Positions 16,888 through 25,814 are shown, counted from the stretch's first letter. The stretch is DNA of 64,000 nt from Chelatococcus composti (GCF_014201415.1 NZ_JACHEH010000004.1:62001-126000); one strand, 5' to 3'. The notes: generated from the letters alone by a model not told the origin. Translations and numbers: made by a program.

Positions 16888-17526
16888 AGTGACCTCCAAA
16901 GTTTCGAGACCCTTCGGGAGCGGTTCTTTTTCCTCAGCCGGCGGAGCCGCCCCTCGGAAATTCCCCTTGTCCCCCAACCTGTCGAGCCTGCCGTCATCCT
17001 CGGCATTGCGGCTGAGTATAGCGCCAGGCTCGAGTCTGCGGCCGGGTCGCCCCCGAACGCAGAGCCAACATGTCCGACAGCTTCGTTGGGATCAACTGAA
17101 ACCAATCCCGGTTGTGGCGTTTTCGAGGCGCTGTTGCAGAAACGCCACTTTTTGGGCATCCGCCCGGCAAGTTCTTCTGTTTACACATTTTTAACAGATG
17201 GCCGAACACCGCCTTACATCCGCTTCTGGCCCTCGGATACGCTGAATGCGGCCGAGCGCCGACGGGATCGGAACAGCCAAAACCCGTCCACCTCGGGGAC
17301 AAAGCCGGGATTCGTCGCAACGTCACATGCAGCGCCGAATCCTTGACGCAAAAACCGGGAGCAACGCCCCGCATCGAAGCCGGAGCGCCCGGCCGCCGCA
17401 TCCGCGCTGCACACGCAACACATAACGGGAGCCACGCCATCGCAATAAGGAACGCGCGAGGGCGCGGCCGCAGGATTCGTGCGATGCCCGCTCCTTATAA
17501 GATGGCGCAAGCCCCCCCGCCTTGCC
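16888..17526. other. Intergenic region upstream of porin 2
   Basis: This is the longest gap in the window (639 bp). It must carry the porin 2 promoter: a TATACT on the minus strand at 17015-17020 is a candidate -10, without a convincing -35. It also holds a terminator-like hairpin on the plus strand (17114-17153, listed separately) that no annotated gene explains. The right part (about 17200-17500) shows nothing I recognise; open frames there have no family character. Confidence 0.5.
17114..17153 (+). terminator. Orphan terminator-like hairpin
   Basis: GTGGCGTTT (17114-17122) and AAACGCCAC (17140-17148) form a perfect nine-base stem around a 17-base loop, directly followed by TTTTT. This is a plus-strand terminator shape, but no plus-strand gene lies upstream within the gap; it may end a small RNA running opposite the porin 2 leader. 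Confidence 0.4.
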
Positions 17527-18285
17527 TCACACCCAGCCGCCGTCAACGACATATTGCTGGTTGGTGCAGGCGGACGCCTCCTCGGACGCGAAGAAGACGA
17601 CGACACGGGCGACATCGTCGGGCATCAGCTTGCGCTTCAGGCACTGGCGCTGCATCAGCTCTGCCTCGCCCTCCGGCGTCAGCCATTTCTCGATCTGCCG
17701 GCGCGTCATGATCCAGCCCGGCGCGATGGCGTTCACGCGGATGTTGTAGGGGCCGTAGTCACGCGCCAGCGAGCGCGTGAGGCCGAGCACGGCGGACTTG
17801 GCGGCCGTGTAGGCGGCCATGCCGCCTTGGCCCACCATCCACGAGACGGAGCCGAAGTTGATGATGACGCCGCCGCCGGCCGCCTTCATGTCCGGCAGCA
17901 CAGCCTGGGCAGCGAAGAACTGGTGCCTCAGGTTCACGGCGATTCGGTCGTCCCAGTAGTCGGGCGTCACCTCCTCCGTCGGGTGCCGTTCGTCGTGCGC
18001 CGCATTGTTGATAAGCACCGTAATGGGGCCGAGCGCCTCGCGGATGCGCGCGACGGCGGCACGCAGGGCCGCAATGTCCGTCAGATCCGCTTCCTCGAAA
18101 TGGACCTGCGCGCCGGCCCCGGAAAGCTCCGCGACGAGCGCGCGCGATTCATCGCCCTTGATATCGATGAAGCCGACCTTCGCCTTCTGCTGCGCGAAGC
18201 GGCGCACGATCGCCTCGCCAATGCCCGAGCCGCCGCCAGTGACCAGCACCACCTTGCCAGCAAGATCCGGATAGATCGCCCCCAT
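17527..18285 (-). CDS. SDR-family NAD(P)-dependent oxidoreductase
   Basis: The 252-residue classical short-chain dehydrogenase starts MGAIYPDLAGKVVLVTGGGS. It has the TGGGSGIG cofactor loop, an acidic residue after beta-2 (IDIKGDES, suggesting NAD preference), the NNA motif, catalytic Ser in INFGSVSWM, YTAAK (Tyr and Lys), and AIAPGWI. The start at 18285 has GGGAGGCG upstream. It is divergent from the double ABC importer operon with a palindromic operator between, so it probably oxidises the imported sugar, polyol or sugar acid. The exact substrate cannot be inferred. Confidence 0.92.
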   Translation of the reverse strand: MGAIYPDLAGKVVLVTGGGSGIGEAIVRRFAQQKAKVGFIDIKGDESRALVAELSGAGAQVHFEEADLTDIAALRAAVARIREALGPITVLINNAAHDERHPTEEVTPDYWDDRIAVNLRHQFFAAQAVLPDMKAAGGGVIINFGSVSWMVGQGGMAAYTAAKSAVLGLTRSLARDYGPYNIRVNAIAPGWIMTRRQIEKWLTPEGEAELMQRQCLKRKLMPDDVARVVVFFASEEASACTNQQYVVDGGWV

Positions 18286-18394
18286 GGCACGCCTCCCATG
18301 AACTTTCGCGTTGGCGCGGCCGGCGCCTTCCGGCCTGCGGCCGCCGTGTCTCCGACGCCGCACAGTAGCGCCCGGCGACAAATGTTCAACGCAA

Positions 18395-18426
18395 TTGACA
18401 TGCGTACCTCAAAATTTTTGAGGTAC
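18395..18426. promoter_or_regulatory. Operator palindrome and -35 of the sugar-transport operon
   Basis: A TTGACA (18395-18400) is followed four bases later by a perfect 23-bp palindrome at 18404-18426: half-site GTACCTCAAAA, a central T, then the exact complement. It lies 86-108 bases upstream of the first ABC gene and about 120 bases upstream of the divergent SDR. The size and position fit a LacI-family operator that would block the promoter; the lacI-type gene at 25835 is the obvious candidate protein. Confidence 0.65.
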
Positions 18427-18511
18427 ACCGCAGAAATGGGTTGCGTGCCGGCACCCGATTGGGCATCGTCACGTCCACGGAGCCGCCACAAGAGCGGCCC
18501 GGCCGGACGCC

Positions 18512-19285
18512 ATGAGCCGGCCACGACCAGGGGAGGACGGGCATTTGGCGCTTCTCGAACTGAGAGGAGTGGGCAAGGATTTCGGCGCCATCCGGGCGCT
18601 GAGCGACGTCGATCTTACCATCGAGCCGGGTGAGGCCGTCGGCCTGATGGGCGACAACGGCGCAGGCAAGTCCACTCTCGTCAAGATCATTGCTGGCAAT
18701 TTCGCGCCCACGCACGGCAGCATCGCCTTCGACGGGCAGCCGGTGCACTTCACGCGGCCGGTGGATGCGCGCAACGTCGGCATCGAGGTCGTCTACCAGG
18801 ACCTCGCGCTCGCCGACAACCTGACGGCGGCCGCCAACGTCTTTCTCGGCCGGGAGCTGCGGCGTCGCATCGGGCCCTTCCGCTTCCTTGACCATCGGGC
18901 GATGAACCGGCGCGCTAGCGAACTCTTCGCCGAACTGAAATCGGAGACCCGCGCCAGCGACGTCGTGCGCGCCATGTCGGGCGGCCAGCGTCAGGCAGTG
19001 GCCATCGCCCGCACGCGCCTGTCGGACGCCAAGCTCGTGCTGATGGACGAGCCGACGGCCGCCATCTCCGTGCGCCAGGTGGCCGAGGTGCTGGACCTCA
19101 TCCGCCGCCTGAAGGACCACGGCGTCGCCGTCATCCTCATTTCCCACCGTATGCCGGACGTCTTCAGCGTGTGTGATCGGGTCGTCGTGCTGCGGCGCGG
19201 CCGCAAGGTGGCCGACAAGCCCGTCGCCGCCTCGAGCCCCGAGGAAGTCACGGCCCTGATCACCGGCGCCAAGGAGGCCGCATGA
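18512..19285 (+). CDS. Sugar ABC importer ATPase A (CUT2 type, single domain)
   Basis: The 257-residue ATPase has Walker A GDNGAGKST, Q-loop VVYQDLAL, signature MSGGQRQAVAIAR, Walker B LVLMDEPTAAIS and the switch His in ISHRMPDV. It resembles one half of RbsA/MglA (the usual protein has two fused ATPase domains), as in FrcA-type systems where the single domain dimerises. It energises sugar uptake at the inner membrane. The ATG at 18512 is listed; a TTG at 18545 closer to the conserved core is an alternative. Its stop overlaps the start of the permease gene by four bases, so the two are translationally coupled. Confidence 0.93.
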   Translation: MSRPRPGEDGHLALLELRGVGKDFGAIRALSDVDLTIEPGEAVGLMGDNGAGKSTLVKIIAGNFAPTHGSIAFDGQPVHFTRPVDARNVGIEVVYQDLALADNLTAAANVFLGRELRRRIGPFRFLDHRAMNRRASELFAELKSETRASDVVRAMSGGQRQAVAIARTRLSDAKLVLMDEPTAAISVRQVAEVLDLIRRLKDHGVAVILISHRMPDVFSVCDRVVVLRRGRKVADKPVAASSPEEVTALITGAKEAA

Positions 19286-20340
19286 TGGCGAGCGAGACCT
19301 CACCGGCGCCGGCGGGCACCATCGAGACGGCGGATTTCGCCAACGTCGGGCGGGCGGCGTGGTGGCAGCGCGGCTTCTTTGCCAGCCAGACCGCCTATGT
19401 GGCGGTGGCGCTCGCCGCCATCGTCGTCGTCATGGCGGTACTGAGCCCGGCCTTCCTGTCGCCCGGCAACGTCGCCAACGTCGCCAAGAACTTCTCCTTC
19501 ATCGGCATCGTGACGCTCGGCATGACGCTCGTCATCGTCACGGGCGGCATCGACCTGTCGGTCGGCTCGGTCATGGCGCTGTCGGCCATTGCCTGTGCCA
19601 TGGCCATGCAGGCCCTCGCGGGCACCGGCCTCGCCAGCGTCCCCTTCGCCACCATGGCGCTTGCGATCCTCGCCGGGCTCGGCGTCGCGCTGCTCATCGG
19701 GCTCGCCAACGGCCTGCTCGTGGCGCGTGTCGGACTGTCGCCCTTCGTGACGACGCTCGGCATGCTGTCGATCGCGCGCGGCCTCGCCTATGCGGTGACG
19801 GAGGGGCGCGGGCAGACGCCGTCGGGCCCCGACATCGACGCCTTCTACGCCTTCACGGACGGGACCATCCTCGGTGTGCCGATGGCGGTCATCTACCTTC
19901 TGGGCCTCGCCGCCATCCTTGGCATCGTGCTGCACCACACGGCCTTCGGTCGCCACGTCTTCGCGCTCGGCGGCAACGAGAAGGCCGCGGCGCTCACCGG
20001 CGTCGCGGTGGAGCGCGTCAAGGTCTGCGTCTACGTGCTGTGCTCGCTGTCGGCCGGCTTCGCCGGCATTCTCATGACCGGCTGGCTCGGCTCGGCGCCC
20101 GCCAACCTGGCGACCGGCTACGAGCTCACCATCATCGCCGCGGCGGTCATCGGCGGGGCGAACCTCGCCGGTGGCGTCGGCGGGCCGGCGGGCGCCGTCA
20201 TCGGCGCGCTGCTCATCGAGGTCATCCGCAACGGCCTCGTGCTCGCGGGCATCAACGCCTACTGGCAGATCGTCCTCGTGGGCATGATCATCATCCTCGC
20301 CGTGCTGGTGGACCGCCTGCGCAGCGGCCGCACGGCCTGA
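19282..20340 (+). CDS. Sugar ABC importer permease A (RbsC-like)
   Basis: The 352-residue protein has about eight to ten membrane segments. It carries the CUT2 permease motif VTGGIDLSVGSVMALSA, the EAA-like cytoplasmic loop (ALGGNEKAAALTGV) and the AAAVIGGANLAGGVGG segment of BPD_transp_2 proteins. It forms the channel of importer A together with the ATPase encoded just upstream (ATGA overlap). A hairpin follows within 25 bases of the stop, before the binding-protein gene. Confidence 0.93.
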   Translation: MMASETSPAPAGTIETADFANVGRAAWWQRGFFASQTAYVAVALAAIVVVMAVLSPAFLSPGNVANVAKNFSFIGIVTLGMTLVIVTGGIDLSVGSVMALSAIACAMAMQALAGTGLASVPFATMALAILAGLGVALLIGLANGLLVARVGLSPFVTTLGMLSIARGLAYAVTEGRGQTPSGPDIDAFYAFTDGTILGVPMAVIYLLGLAAILGIVLHHTAFGRHVFALGGNEKAAALTGVAVERVKVCVYVLCSLSAGFAGILMTGWLGSAPANLATGYELTIIAAAVIGGANLAGGVGGPAGAVIGALLIEVIRNGLVLAGINAYWQIVLVGMIIILAVLVDRLRSGRTA

Positions 20341-20346
20341 GGATGC

Positions 20347-20362
20347 GCCCCCGAACGGGGGC
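20347..20362 (+). promoter_or_regulatory. mRNA hairpin between permease A and binding protein A
   Basis: GCCCCC-GAAC-GGGGGC forms a tight hairpin with a four-base loop and no T tract. Such elements in ABC operons often stabilise or segment mRNA so the binding protein is made in excess. That function is inference here. Confidence 0.35.
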
Positions 20363-20520
20363 CACCCGTCGTCCGGAGCGGACGTTTCTCCCCGCTCCCG
20401 ACACCGCCCGGCAGCCGGGCCAAGAAACACAAGCTGGGAAACTCACGCTGAAGAGGGACAGACACGACAGGCCGTGACCCTTCGCTGAAAGAGGGGCGCC
20501 CATCACCGAGGAGGAAAACG

Positions 20521-21453
20521 ATGCGAAAGATGCTTCTGGCGGCGGTGGCGCTCGCCGCCCTCGCCCTGCCCGCCGCGGCCGAGACCTATCGCTTCGCCGT
20601 GGTGCCCAAGGCCATGAACAACCCGTTCTTCGACCTCGCCCGCGACGGCTGCGTCAAGCGCGCCAAGGAACTGGGCAATGTCGAGTGCATCTACAAGGGA
20701 CCGGTGGAGCACGAGCCGGCGACGCAGGCCCAGATCATCCAGGACCTCATCGCCCAGGGCGTGGATGGCCTCGCCATCTCCGTCTCGGACGTCGCGGCGG
20801 CCACGCGCTCCATCAAGGCGGCCGTGGATGCGGGCATCCCCGTCATCACCTTTGACGCGGATGCGCCCGGCTCCGCCCGCGCAGCCTATATCGGCACCAA
20901 CAACAAGGACTTCGGCCGGGCGCTTGGCGAAATGCTGCTTGAGATGCGTCCCGAGGGCGGCAAGTTCGCCATGATCTCCGGCGGCCCGGCCGCCAAGAAC
21001 CTCGCCGAGCGCGTGGAGGGCGTGCGCGAGGCGCTGAAGGGCTCGAAGTGGGAAGAAATCCCCGGTTCGCCGCTGTTCTGCAACGACGACATCGCGCTCG
21101 GCGTGCAGCAGATGCAGGACCTCAAGACCGCCAACCCCGATCTGGCGGCCATCGTGCCGGTCGGCGGCTGGCCGATGTTCGCGCCCGAGGGCTTCAAGAG
21201 CTTCGCCTCGAAGTACAAGAAGGACCTCGAGGACGGCAAGTTCACGCTCGTCGTCGCCGACACGCTGAGAGTGCAGCTTGAGCTGCTCAAGGAGGGCTAT
21301 GCCAACGGCCTCGTCGGCCAGCGGCCCTTCGAGATGGGCGAGAAGGCCATGGACGCCCTGCTGGCGCTCAAGAAGGGCGAGAAGGTCGAGGAGATCATCT
21401 ACACCGGCCTCGACCGCGTCACCCCCGCCAATGTCGACGAGCTGCTGAAGTAG
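20521..21453 (+). CDS. Periplasmic sugar-binding protein A
   Basis: The 310-residue protein has a signal peptide (MRKMLLAAVALAALALPAAA). The mature part is a type I periplasmic binding fold of the RbsB group: YRFAVVPKAMNNPFFDLARD, GVDGLAISVSDVAAA, IPVITFDADAPGS and YIGTNNKDFGRALGEML. The clear AxA cleavage site and good GAGGAAAA ribosome site support the start at 20521. It delivers ligand to importer A. Hairpins flank the gene on both sides. The ligand is probably a monosaccharide or polyol by family. Confidence 0.93.
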   Translation: MRKMLLAAVALAALALPAAAETYRFAVVPKAMNNPFFDLARDGCVKRAKELGNVECIYKGPVEHEPATQAQIIQDLIAQGVDGLAISVSDVAAATRSIKAAVDAGIPVITFDADAPGSARAAYIGTNNKDFGRALGEMLLEMRPEGGKFAMISGGPAAKNLAERVEGVREALKGSKWEEIPGSPLFCNDDIALGVQQMQDLKTANPDLAAIVPVGGWPMFAPEGFKSFASKYKKDLEDGKFTLVVADTLRVQLELLKEGYANGLVGQRPFEMGEKAMDALLALKKGEKVEEIIYTGLDRVTPANVDELLK

Positions 21454-21479
21454 GCCCGAGGCCGGGGTCCGCAAACGCT

Positions 21480-21499
21480 CCCGGCGCCGGTGCGCCGGG
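21480..21499 (+). promoter_or_regulatory. mRNA hairpin between the two binding-protein genes
   Basis: CCCGGCGC-CGGT-GCGCCGGG forms an eight-base stem with a four-base loop and no T tract, 27 bases after the stop of binding protein A. Together with the hairpin at 20347 it brackets that gene, consistent with mRNA protection. Confidence 0.35.
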
Positions 21500-21541
21500 G
21501 GCCCGCAGCCAGGCAACGAACGAACCGGGGAGGTTCAATCC

Positions 21542-22654
21542 ATGAAGCGCTTTTCAACGACGCGCACCATCGTGACGCACTGCCTCGCCACCGCCGCGCT
21601 CGCCGCGGGCGTGTCGCTGCTGTCGCTGGCCGCCCATGCCCAGTCGGGCGTGCTCGAGCGTGCGGTGGGCGGCTATTCCTTCGACGAGGCCGCCAAGGAG
21701 GCGCCGGAGACCAAGGACTTCAACTCCAAGGACGGCAAGCTCACGTTCGCCATCGTCACCCACACGGCCGGCAACGGCTTCTTCGACCCGACCTATGTCG
21801 GCGCCAAGGTGGCGGCCAACGCCTTCGGCATCAACCTCTTGATGCTCGGTTCGGAAGCGCCGGTCGACGACATTCCGCGCGAGATCCAGATCCTCAACCA
21901 GATCATCAACGACCCGACCATCGACGGCGTCATCATGACGACGCCGCAGTCCGGCGCCTACGACGACATCGTCAAGAAGCTGATGGAACGGGGCATCCCA
22001 GTCGCCACCACCAACTCGCACGACCCCAACCTGTTCAACCGCTCGCAGATCTCGCACACTGGGCAGGATGCCTCGGCGGCCGCGATCGGCGGAGAGGCGC
22101 TCGTCAAGTGCCTGCTCGACAAGGGGGTGCAGGGCGGCTCCATCATCTTCCCGTCCACCACCACGCTTGGCAACGTGGAGGTGAACAACCGCATCAAGGC
22201 TGCCTTCGAGGCGACCGTCGCAGCCCTCAACGCCGCCGGCAAGCTGAAGGACTTCAAGGTCGACGCCGGGCCGGAGAACATCGGCATCGACGTTGATCCC
22301 AACAACATCGTCGGCTCCATCGTGACGCTGATCGAAAGCCGCAAGGACGTGGTGGGCGCTTTCGCCGCCAATGGCTTCGTGACGCCGGCCCTGGGCGACG
22401 CCATCAGCCAGCTCAAGCTCAACGACAAGGTCTGCGCCTTCGGCTTCGACCTCGGCCCCAAGCAGCAGGAGCACATCCGCACCGGCGCGCTCACCGGCTC
22501 GCTCGGGCAGCAGCCGTTCCTGCAGGGCTTCTGGCCCGTGGCGCAGCTCTACCTGCAGATCGACCGCGGCATCGCGGCAGCCAACCTCGACACGCGCGCC
22601 CAGCTCGTGACGAAGGAGACCGTCGACACGGTCGGCAAGCGTTTCGAGAACTGA
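21542..22654 (+). CDS. Periplasmic sugar-binding protein B
   Basis: The 370-residue protein has an unusually long signal peptide (about 34 residues, ending AAHAQ) and a type I periplasmic binding fold: GKLTFAIVTHTAGNGFFDPT, NDPTIDGVIMTTPQS, GIPVATTNSHDP, SIIFPSTTTLGN and KVCAFGFDLGPKQQEHIRTG. It differs clearly in sequence from binding protein A, so it is not a recent duplicate, and presumably serves importer B encoded immediately downstream (fused permease and ATPase B). An AGGTT site precedes the ATG. The ligand is unknown. Confidence 0.92.
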   Translation: MKRFSTTRTIVTHCLATAALAAGVSLLSLAAHAQSGVLERAVGGYSFDEAAKEAPETKDFNSKDGKLTFAIVTHTAGNGFFDPTYVGAKVAANAFGINLLMLGSEAPVDDIPREIQILNQIINDPTIDGVIMTTPQSGAYDDIVKKLMERGIPVATTNSHDPNLFNRSQISHTGQDASAAAIGGEALVKCLLDKGVQGGSIIFPSTTTLGNVEVNNRIKAAFEATVAALNAAGKLKDFKVDAGPENIGIDVDPNNIVGSIVTLIESRKDVVGAFAANGFVTPALGDAISQLKLNDKVCAFGFDLGPKQQEHIRTGALTGSLGQQPFLQGFWPVAQLYLQIDRGIAAANLDTRAQLVTKETVDTVGKRFEN

Positions 22655-22743
22655 ACCGCCGGCCCGCCGGCGCCTGACCGGTGTCGGCGGGCGGCCAAGG
22701 CGACGCGGCCCCAAGCCGCGCAGCGGAACGTGAGGAACATCGG

Positions 22744-25041
22744 ATGGCAATTGCGGCGACAGCCGGCCGCCCGGACACGCCCCGCCCGACACAGCATCTT
22801 CCGATGCAGCTCGTAGGCGGCTGGGAGGCGGGCCTGCTGGCCTTCATGGCCCTGCTCTACCTCGTCGGGATCGCCCTCAACCCGACCTTCTTCGGCTCGA
22901 CCGACGCCATCTCGGCGGTGCTGCGGGACACGGCACGCTATGGCGTCATGGCGGTCGGCATGACCTTCGTCATCGTCAACCGCGATCTTGATCTGTCGGT
23001 CGGCTCGACACTGGGGCTCACCGCTGTCGCCTTCTCGATCTTCTTCTCGCCGACGCACTACGGCATGGATGCGGTGCCGGCCGCCCTGCTCTGCCTTGCG
23101 CTCGGCCTCGCCATCGGCCTCGTCAACGGCATCCTCGTCGCCATCCTGCGCGTGCCGCCGTTTATCGCCACGCTGACCATGCTGTTCATCGGCCGCGGCC
23201 TCGTGCTGGGCCTCACGGGCGGCAAGACCATCGGCTTCGACATCAAGGCGCAGGGCTACTGGCTGTTCGCCATGGGCGAGACCAACGCCCTCGGCTTCAA
23301 CAACCAGATCCTCGTCTTCCTCGTCTTCGCCGTGGTCGGCGCCGTGGTCCTTGCCAAGACCCGCATCGGCTACGAGACCTATGCCGTCGGCGGCAACGAG
23401 CAGGCGGCGCAATATGCGGGCATCAACGTCAAGGCGGTGCGTATCCGCGGCTTCATGATCTCGTCCTTCTGCGCCGCCGTCGCCGGGCTGATGAACGTCA
23501 CGCAGGACAAGGGCGTGACCTCGCAGTACGGTCAGGGGGCGGAGCTCATCGTCATTGCCGCGGTCATCGTCGGCGGGGCGGCGATCGCCGGCGGGCGCGG
23601 GCGCGTCATCGGCGCCTGCCTCGGCGCGGCGCTCGTCGTGCTCATCGACAAGGTGTTACGCGAGGGCATCCCCGTCACGCGCACGATCACCGTGGGCGGC
23701 GTGGAAATGGAGGTTCAGGCACTGGCCCAGCTGCCGCCGGGCGCCGTGCCGGCCTTCCTCGGCTTCATCCTTCTCGCGGCCGTGCTGATCGAACCATGGG
23801 TGGTGCGCGGCAACGTCTTTGGCCGCCTCAGGGCCTGGCTCACCGGGGCCGAGCCGCCGCCCAGCCTCGACCCGGGCGGCACGGCCATCGTCGGCGTCAA
23901 GACCTTTGGCACCGCGAGCGACGCGCGCGCCGTCGGCGCCCGCAGGCTCAGGGCCTTTCTCCACCGGCGGGACGCGGCGGCCATCATTCTCGTCGTCGCA
24001 CTCTGGCTCGTCGGCATGTGGCTGCGGCCGGACTTCTGGGGCTCGCTCAACAATTCCTTCAACCTGCTGCTCGCCTTCTCGGAGGTTGCGCTCCTGTCGC
24101 TCGGGCTCACCTACGTCATTGCCAACGGCGACATCGACCTTTCGGTTGGCTCGGTGCTGGCGCTCTCCGGCGCCATCGCCGCCTACGTGATGAAGGAGCT
24201 GGGCGGCGACCCGCTGCTGGCCATCGGCCTCGCGCTCGCTGCCGGCGCGCTCTGCGGCGCCTTCAACGGCTGGCTGACGACGCGCTTCAACATGCCCTCC
24301 TTCGTCGCCACGCTCGGCATGTTCTACATCGCGCGCGGGCTTGCGGCCTGGATCGTCTCCGGGCGCCAGCTCTCCGGCTTCCCGGAGCGCTTCAACCTCA
24401 TCGGCCGCAATCTCTACGAGGTGCTGTCCTATTTCGGCGCGCCGCCGCAGTCCGGACTGTGGCTGGAGGTGACGCGCGCCGTCAGCGTGCAGACGCTCTT
24501 CCTCCTCGTCGTCGCGACCATCGCCGGTATCGTCCTCGGCGCGACGCCCTTCGGCCAGAAGGTCTATGCCACGGGCGGCAACGAGCGGGCGGCCAGCTAT
24601 GCGGGCATTGACACCAAGCGCGTGCGCTTCCTGTCCCTCGTCTTCTCGGGCCTCTGCGCCGGGGCGGCGGGGGTGATCTATGTCGCCTTCTACCGCAGCT
24701 TCAACCCGTCCGCCGGCCTGCTGCGCGAGCTCGACGCGATCGCCTCGGTGATCATCGGCGGCGGCTCCATCTTCGGCGGCTACGGCACCATCATCGGCTC
24801 GCTCGCGGGGGCGGCCGTCATCACGCTCATCCGTTCGCTGCTGTCGTTGCAGGTGATCCTCGCCAATGGCGCCTCCTTCGTGCTGCCGCAGCACTGGATG
24901 AACGTGTTCATCGGCCTCATCCTGCTCATCGCCGTGATCGGCGACATCTGGTTCCGCCAGAACAACATCTTCGGCGAATGGCGCCGCCGCCGACAGGCTG
25001 CGGCTGCCGCGCGACTGGAAGCAGGGAGCAAGGGCGCATGA
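22744..25041 (+). CDS. Fused double permease of sugar ABC importer B
   Basis: At 765 residues this is twice the size of an RbsC-like permease and contains two full permease domains in tandem. The first spans residues about 25-385, with DLDLSVGS at 81-88 and AVGGNEQAAQYAGI. The second spans about 415-755, with DIDLSVGS at 463-470 and ATGGNERAASYAGI. A hydrophilic linker of some 35 residues joins them. The ATG at 22744 (after GAGG) is preferred over a GTG 63 bases upstream. CUT2 importers normally use a homodimer of one permease; here both pore halves are covalently linked and diverged. Its end overlaps the ATPase B start by four bases. Confidence 0.92.
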   Translation: MAIAATAGRPDTPRPTQHLPMQLVGGWEAGLLAFMALLYLVGIALNPTFFGSTDAISAVLRDTARYGVMAVGMTFVIVNRDLDLSVGSTLGLTAVAFSIFFSPTHYGMDAVPAALLCLALGLAIGLVNGILVAILRVPPFIATLTMLFIGRGLVLGLTGGKTIGFDIKAQGYWLFAMGETNALGFNNQILVFLVFAVVGAVVLAKTRIGYETYAVGGNEQAAQYAGINVKAVRIRGFMISSFCAAVAGLMNVTQDKGVTSQYGQGAELIVIAAVIVGGAAIAGGRGRVIGACLGAALVVLIDKVLREGIPVTRTITVGGVEMEVQALAQLPPGAVPAFLGFILLAAVLIEPWVVRGNVFGRLRAWLTGAEPPPSLDPGGTAIVGVKTFGTASDARAVGARRLRAFLHRRDAAAIILVVALWLVGMWLRPDFWGSLNNSFNLLLAFSEVALLSLGLTYVIANGDIDLSVGSVLALSGAIAAYVMKELGGDPLLAIGLALAAGALCGAFNGWLTTRFNMPSFVATLGMFYIARGLAAWIVSGRQLSGFPERFNLIGRNLYEVLSYFGAPPQSGLWLEVTRAVSVQTLFLLVVATIAGIVLGATPFGQKVYATGGNERAASYAGIDTKRVRFLSLVFSGLCAGAAGVIYVAFYRSFNPSAGLLRELDAIASVIIGGGSIFGGYGTIIGSLAGAAVITLIRSLLSLQVILANGASFVLPQHWMNVFIGLILLIAVIGDIWFRQNNIFGEWRRRRQAAAAARLEAGSKGA

Positions 25042-25814
25042 CGACGCCGATCATCGAGATGCGCGGCATCATGAAGCGCTTCGGCGCGGTGCAGGCGCTC
25101 AACAACGTCAACTTCCGCCTCATGCCGGGCGAGATCCTCGGCCTCGTCGGCGACAATTCCGCCGGCAAGTCGACGCTCATGAAGGTGATGACGGGCGCCT
25201 ATCAGCGCGACGCGGGCCAGGTGCTCGTCAACGGCGAGGAGACCCACTTCAAGAGCCCGCACGAGAGCCGTGACCGCGGCATCGAGATGATCTACCAGGA
25301 CTTCGCCCTGTGCGGGAACATGGATGTCGGCCAGAACATCTTCCTCGGCCGCTGGCCGAAGCGCTTCGGCCTCTTCGTCGACCGGGCGCGGATGTACGAG
25401 GAGGCGCGGCAGGTGCTGGGCCGCCTCAAGGTGGACGTCAACTCCGTGTTCCAGAAGGTGGAGAGCCTGTCCGGCGGGCGCCAACAGTCGGTCGCCATCG
25501 CCCGTGCCATCTCCTTCGAGCCCAAGGTCATCGTCTTCGACGAGCCGACCGCCAATCTCTCCGTGATGGCGACCGAGCGGCTCCTGGAGACGATGGCGGA
25601 GCTGAAGCGCCAGGGTGTGGCCCAGGTCATCATCTCGCACCGCCTCACCGACATCTTCGAGGTCGGCGACCGCATCATGGTGCTGAAGCGCGGCGAGAAC
25701 GTGGGCGACCGCTACATCGCCCACACAACCGAGAAGGAAGTGCTCGAGCTCATCGTCTCCGGCACGCCCGAAACGGCACTGACCGCCGACGAGGCACTTC
25801 AGAGGGCCGCGTGA
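25038..25814 (+). CDS. Sugar ABC importer ATPase B (CUT2 type, single domain)
   Basis: The 258-residue ATPase has Walker A GDNSAGKST, Q-loop MIYQDFALC, signature LSGGRQQSVAIARA, Walker B VIVFDEPTANLS and switch His ISHRLTDI. Like ATPase A it is a single domain rather than the double RbsA form, and would pair as a dimer with the fused permease. The start ATG overlaps the permease stop (ATGA). It is the last gene of the plus-strand operon and converges on the lacI-type gene 20 bases away. Confidence 0.93.
   Translation: MTTPIIEMRGIMKRFGAVQALNNVNFRLMPGEILGLVGDNSAGKSTLMKVMTGAYQRDAGQVLVNGEETHFKSPHESRDRGIEMIYQDFALCGNMDVGQNIFLGRWPKRFGLFVDRARMYEEARQVLGRLKVDVNSVFQKVESLSGGRQQSVAIARAISFEPKVIVFDEPTANLSVMATERLLETMAELKRQGVAQVIISHRLTDIFEVGDRIMVLKRGENVGDRYIAHTTEKEVLELIVSGTPETALTADEALQRAA

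Noticed and set aside
25131-25180. Walker A of ATPase B reads GDNSAGKST instead of GDNGAGKST
   Set aside because: It still satisfies the GxxxxGK(S/T) P-loop and all other ATPase motifs are intact, so it is not a sign of inactivation.
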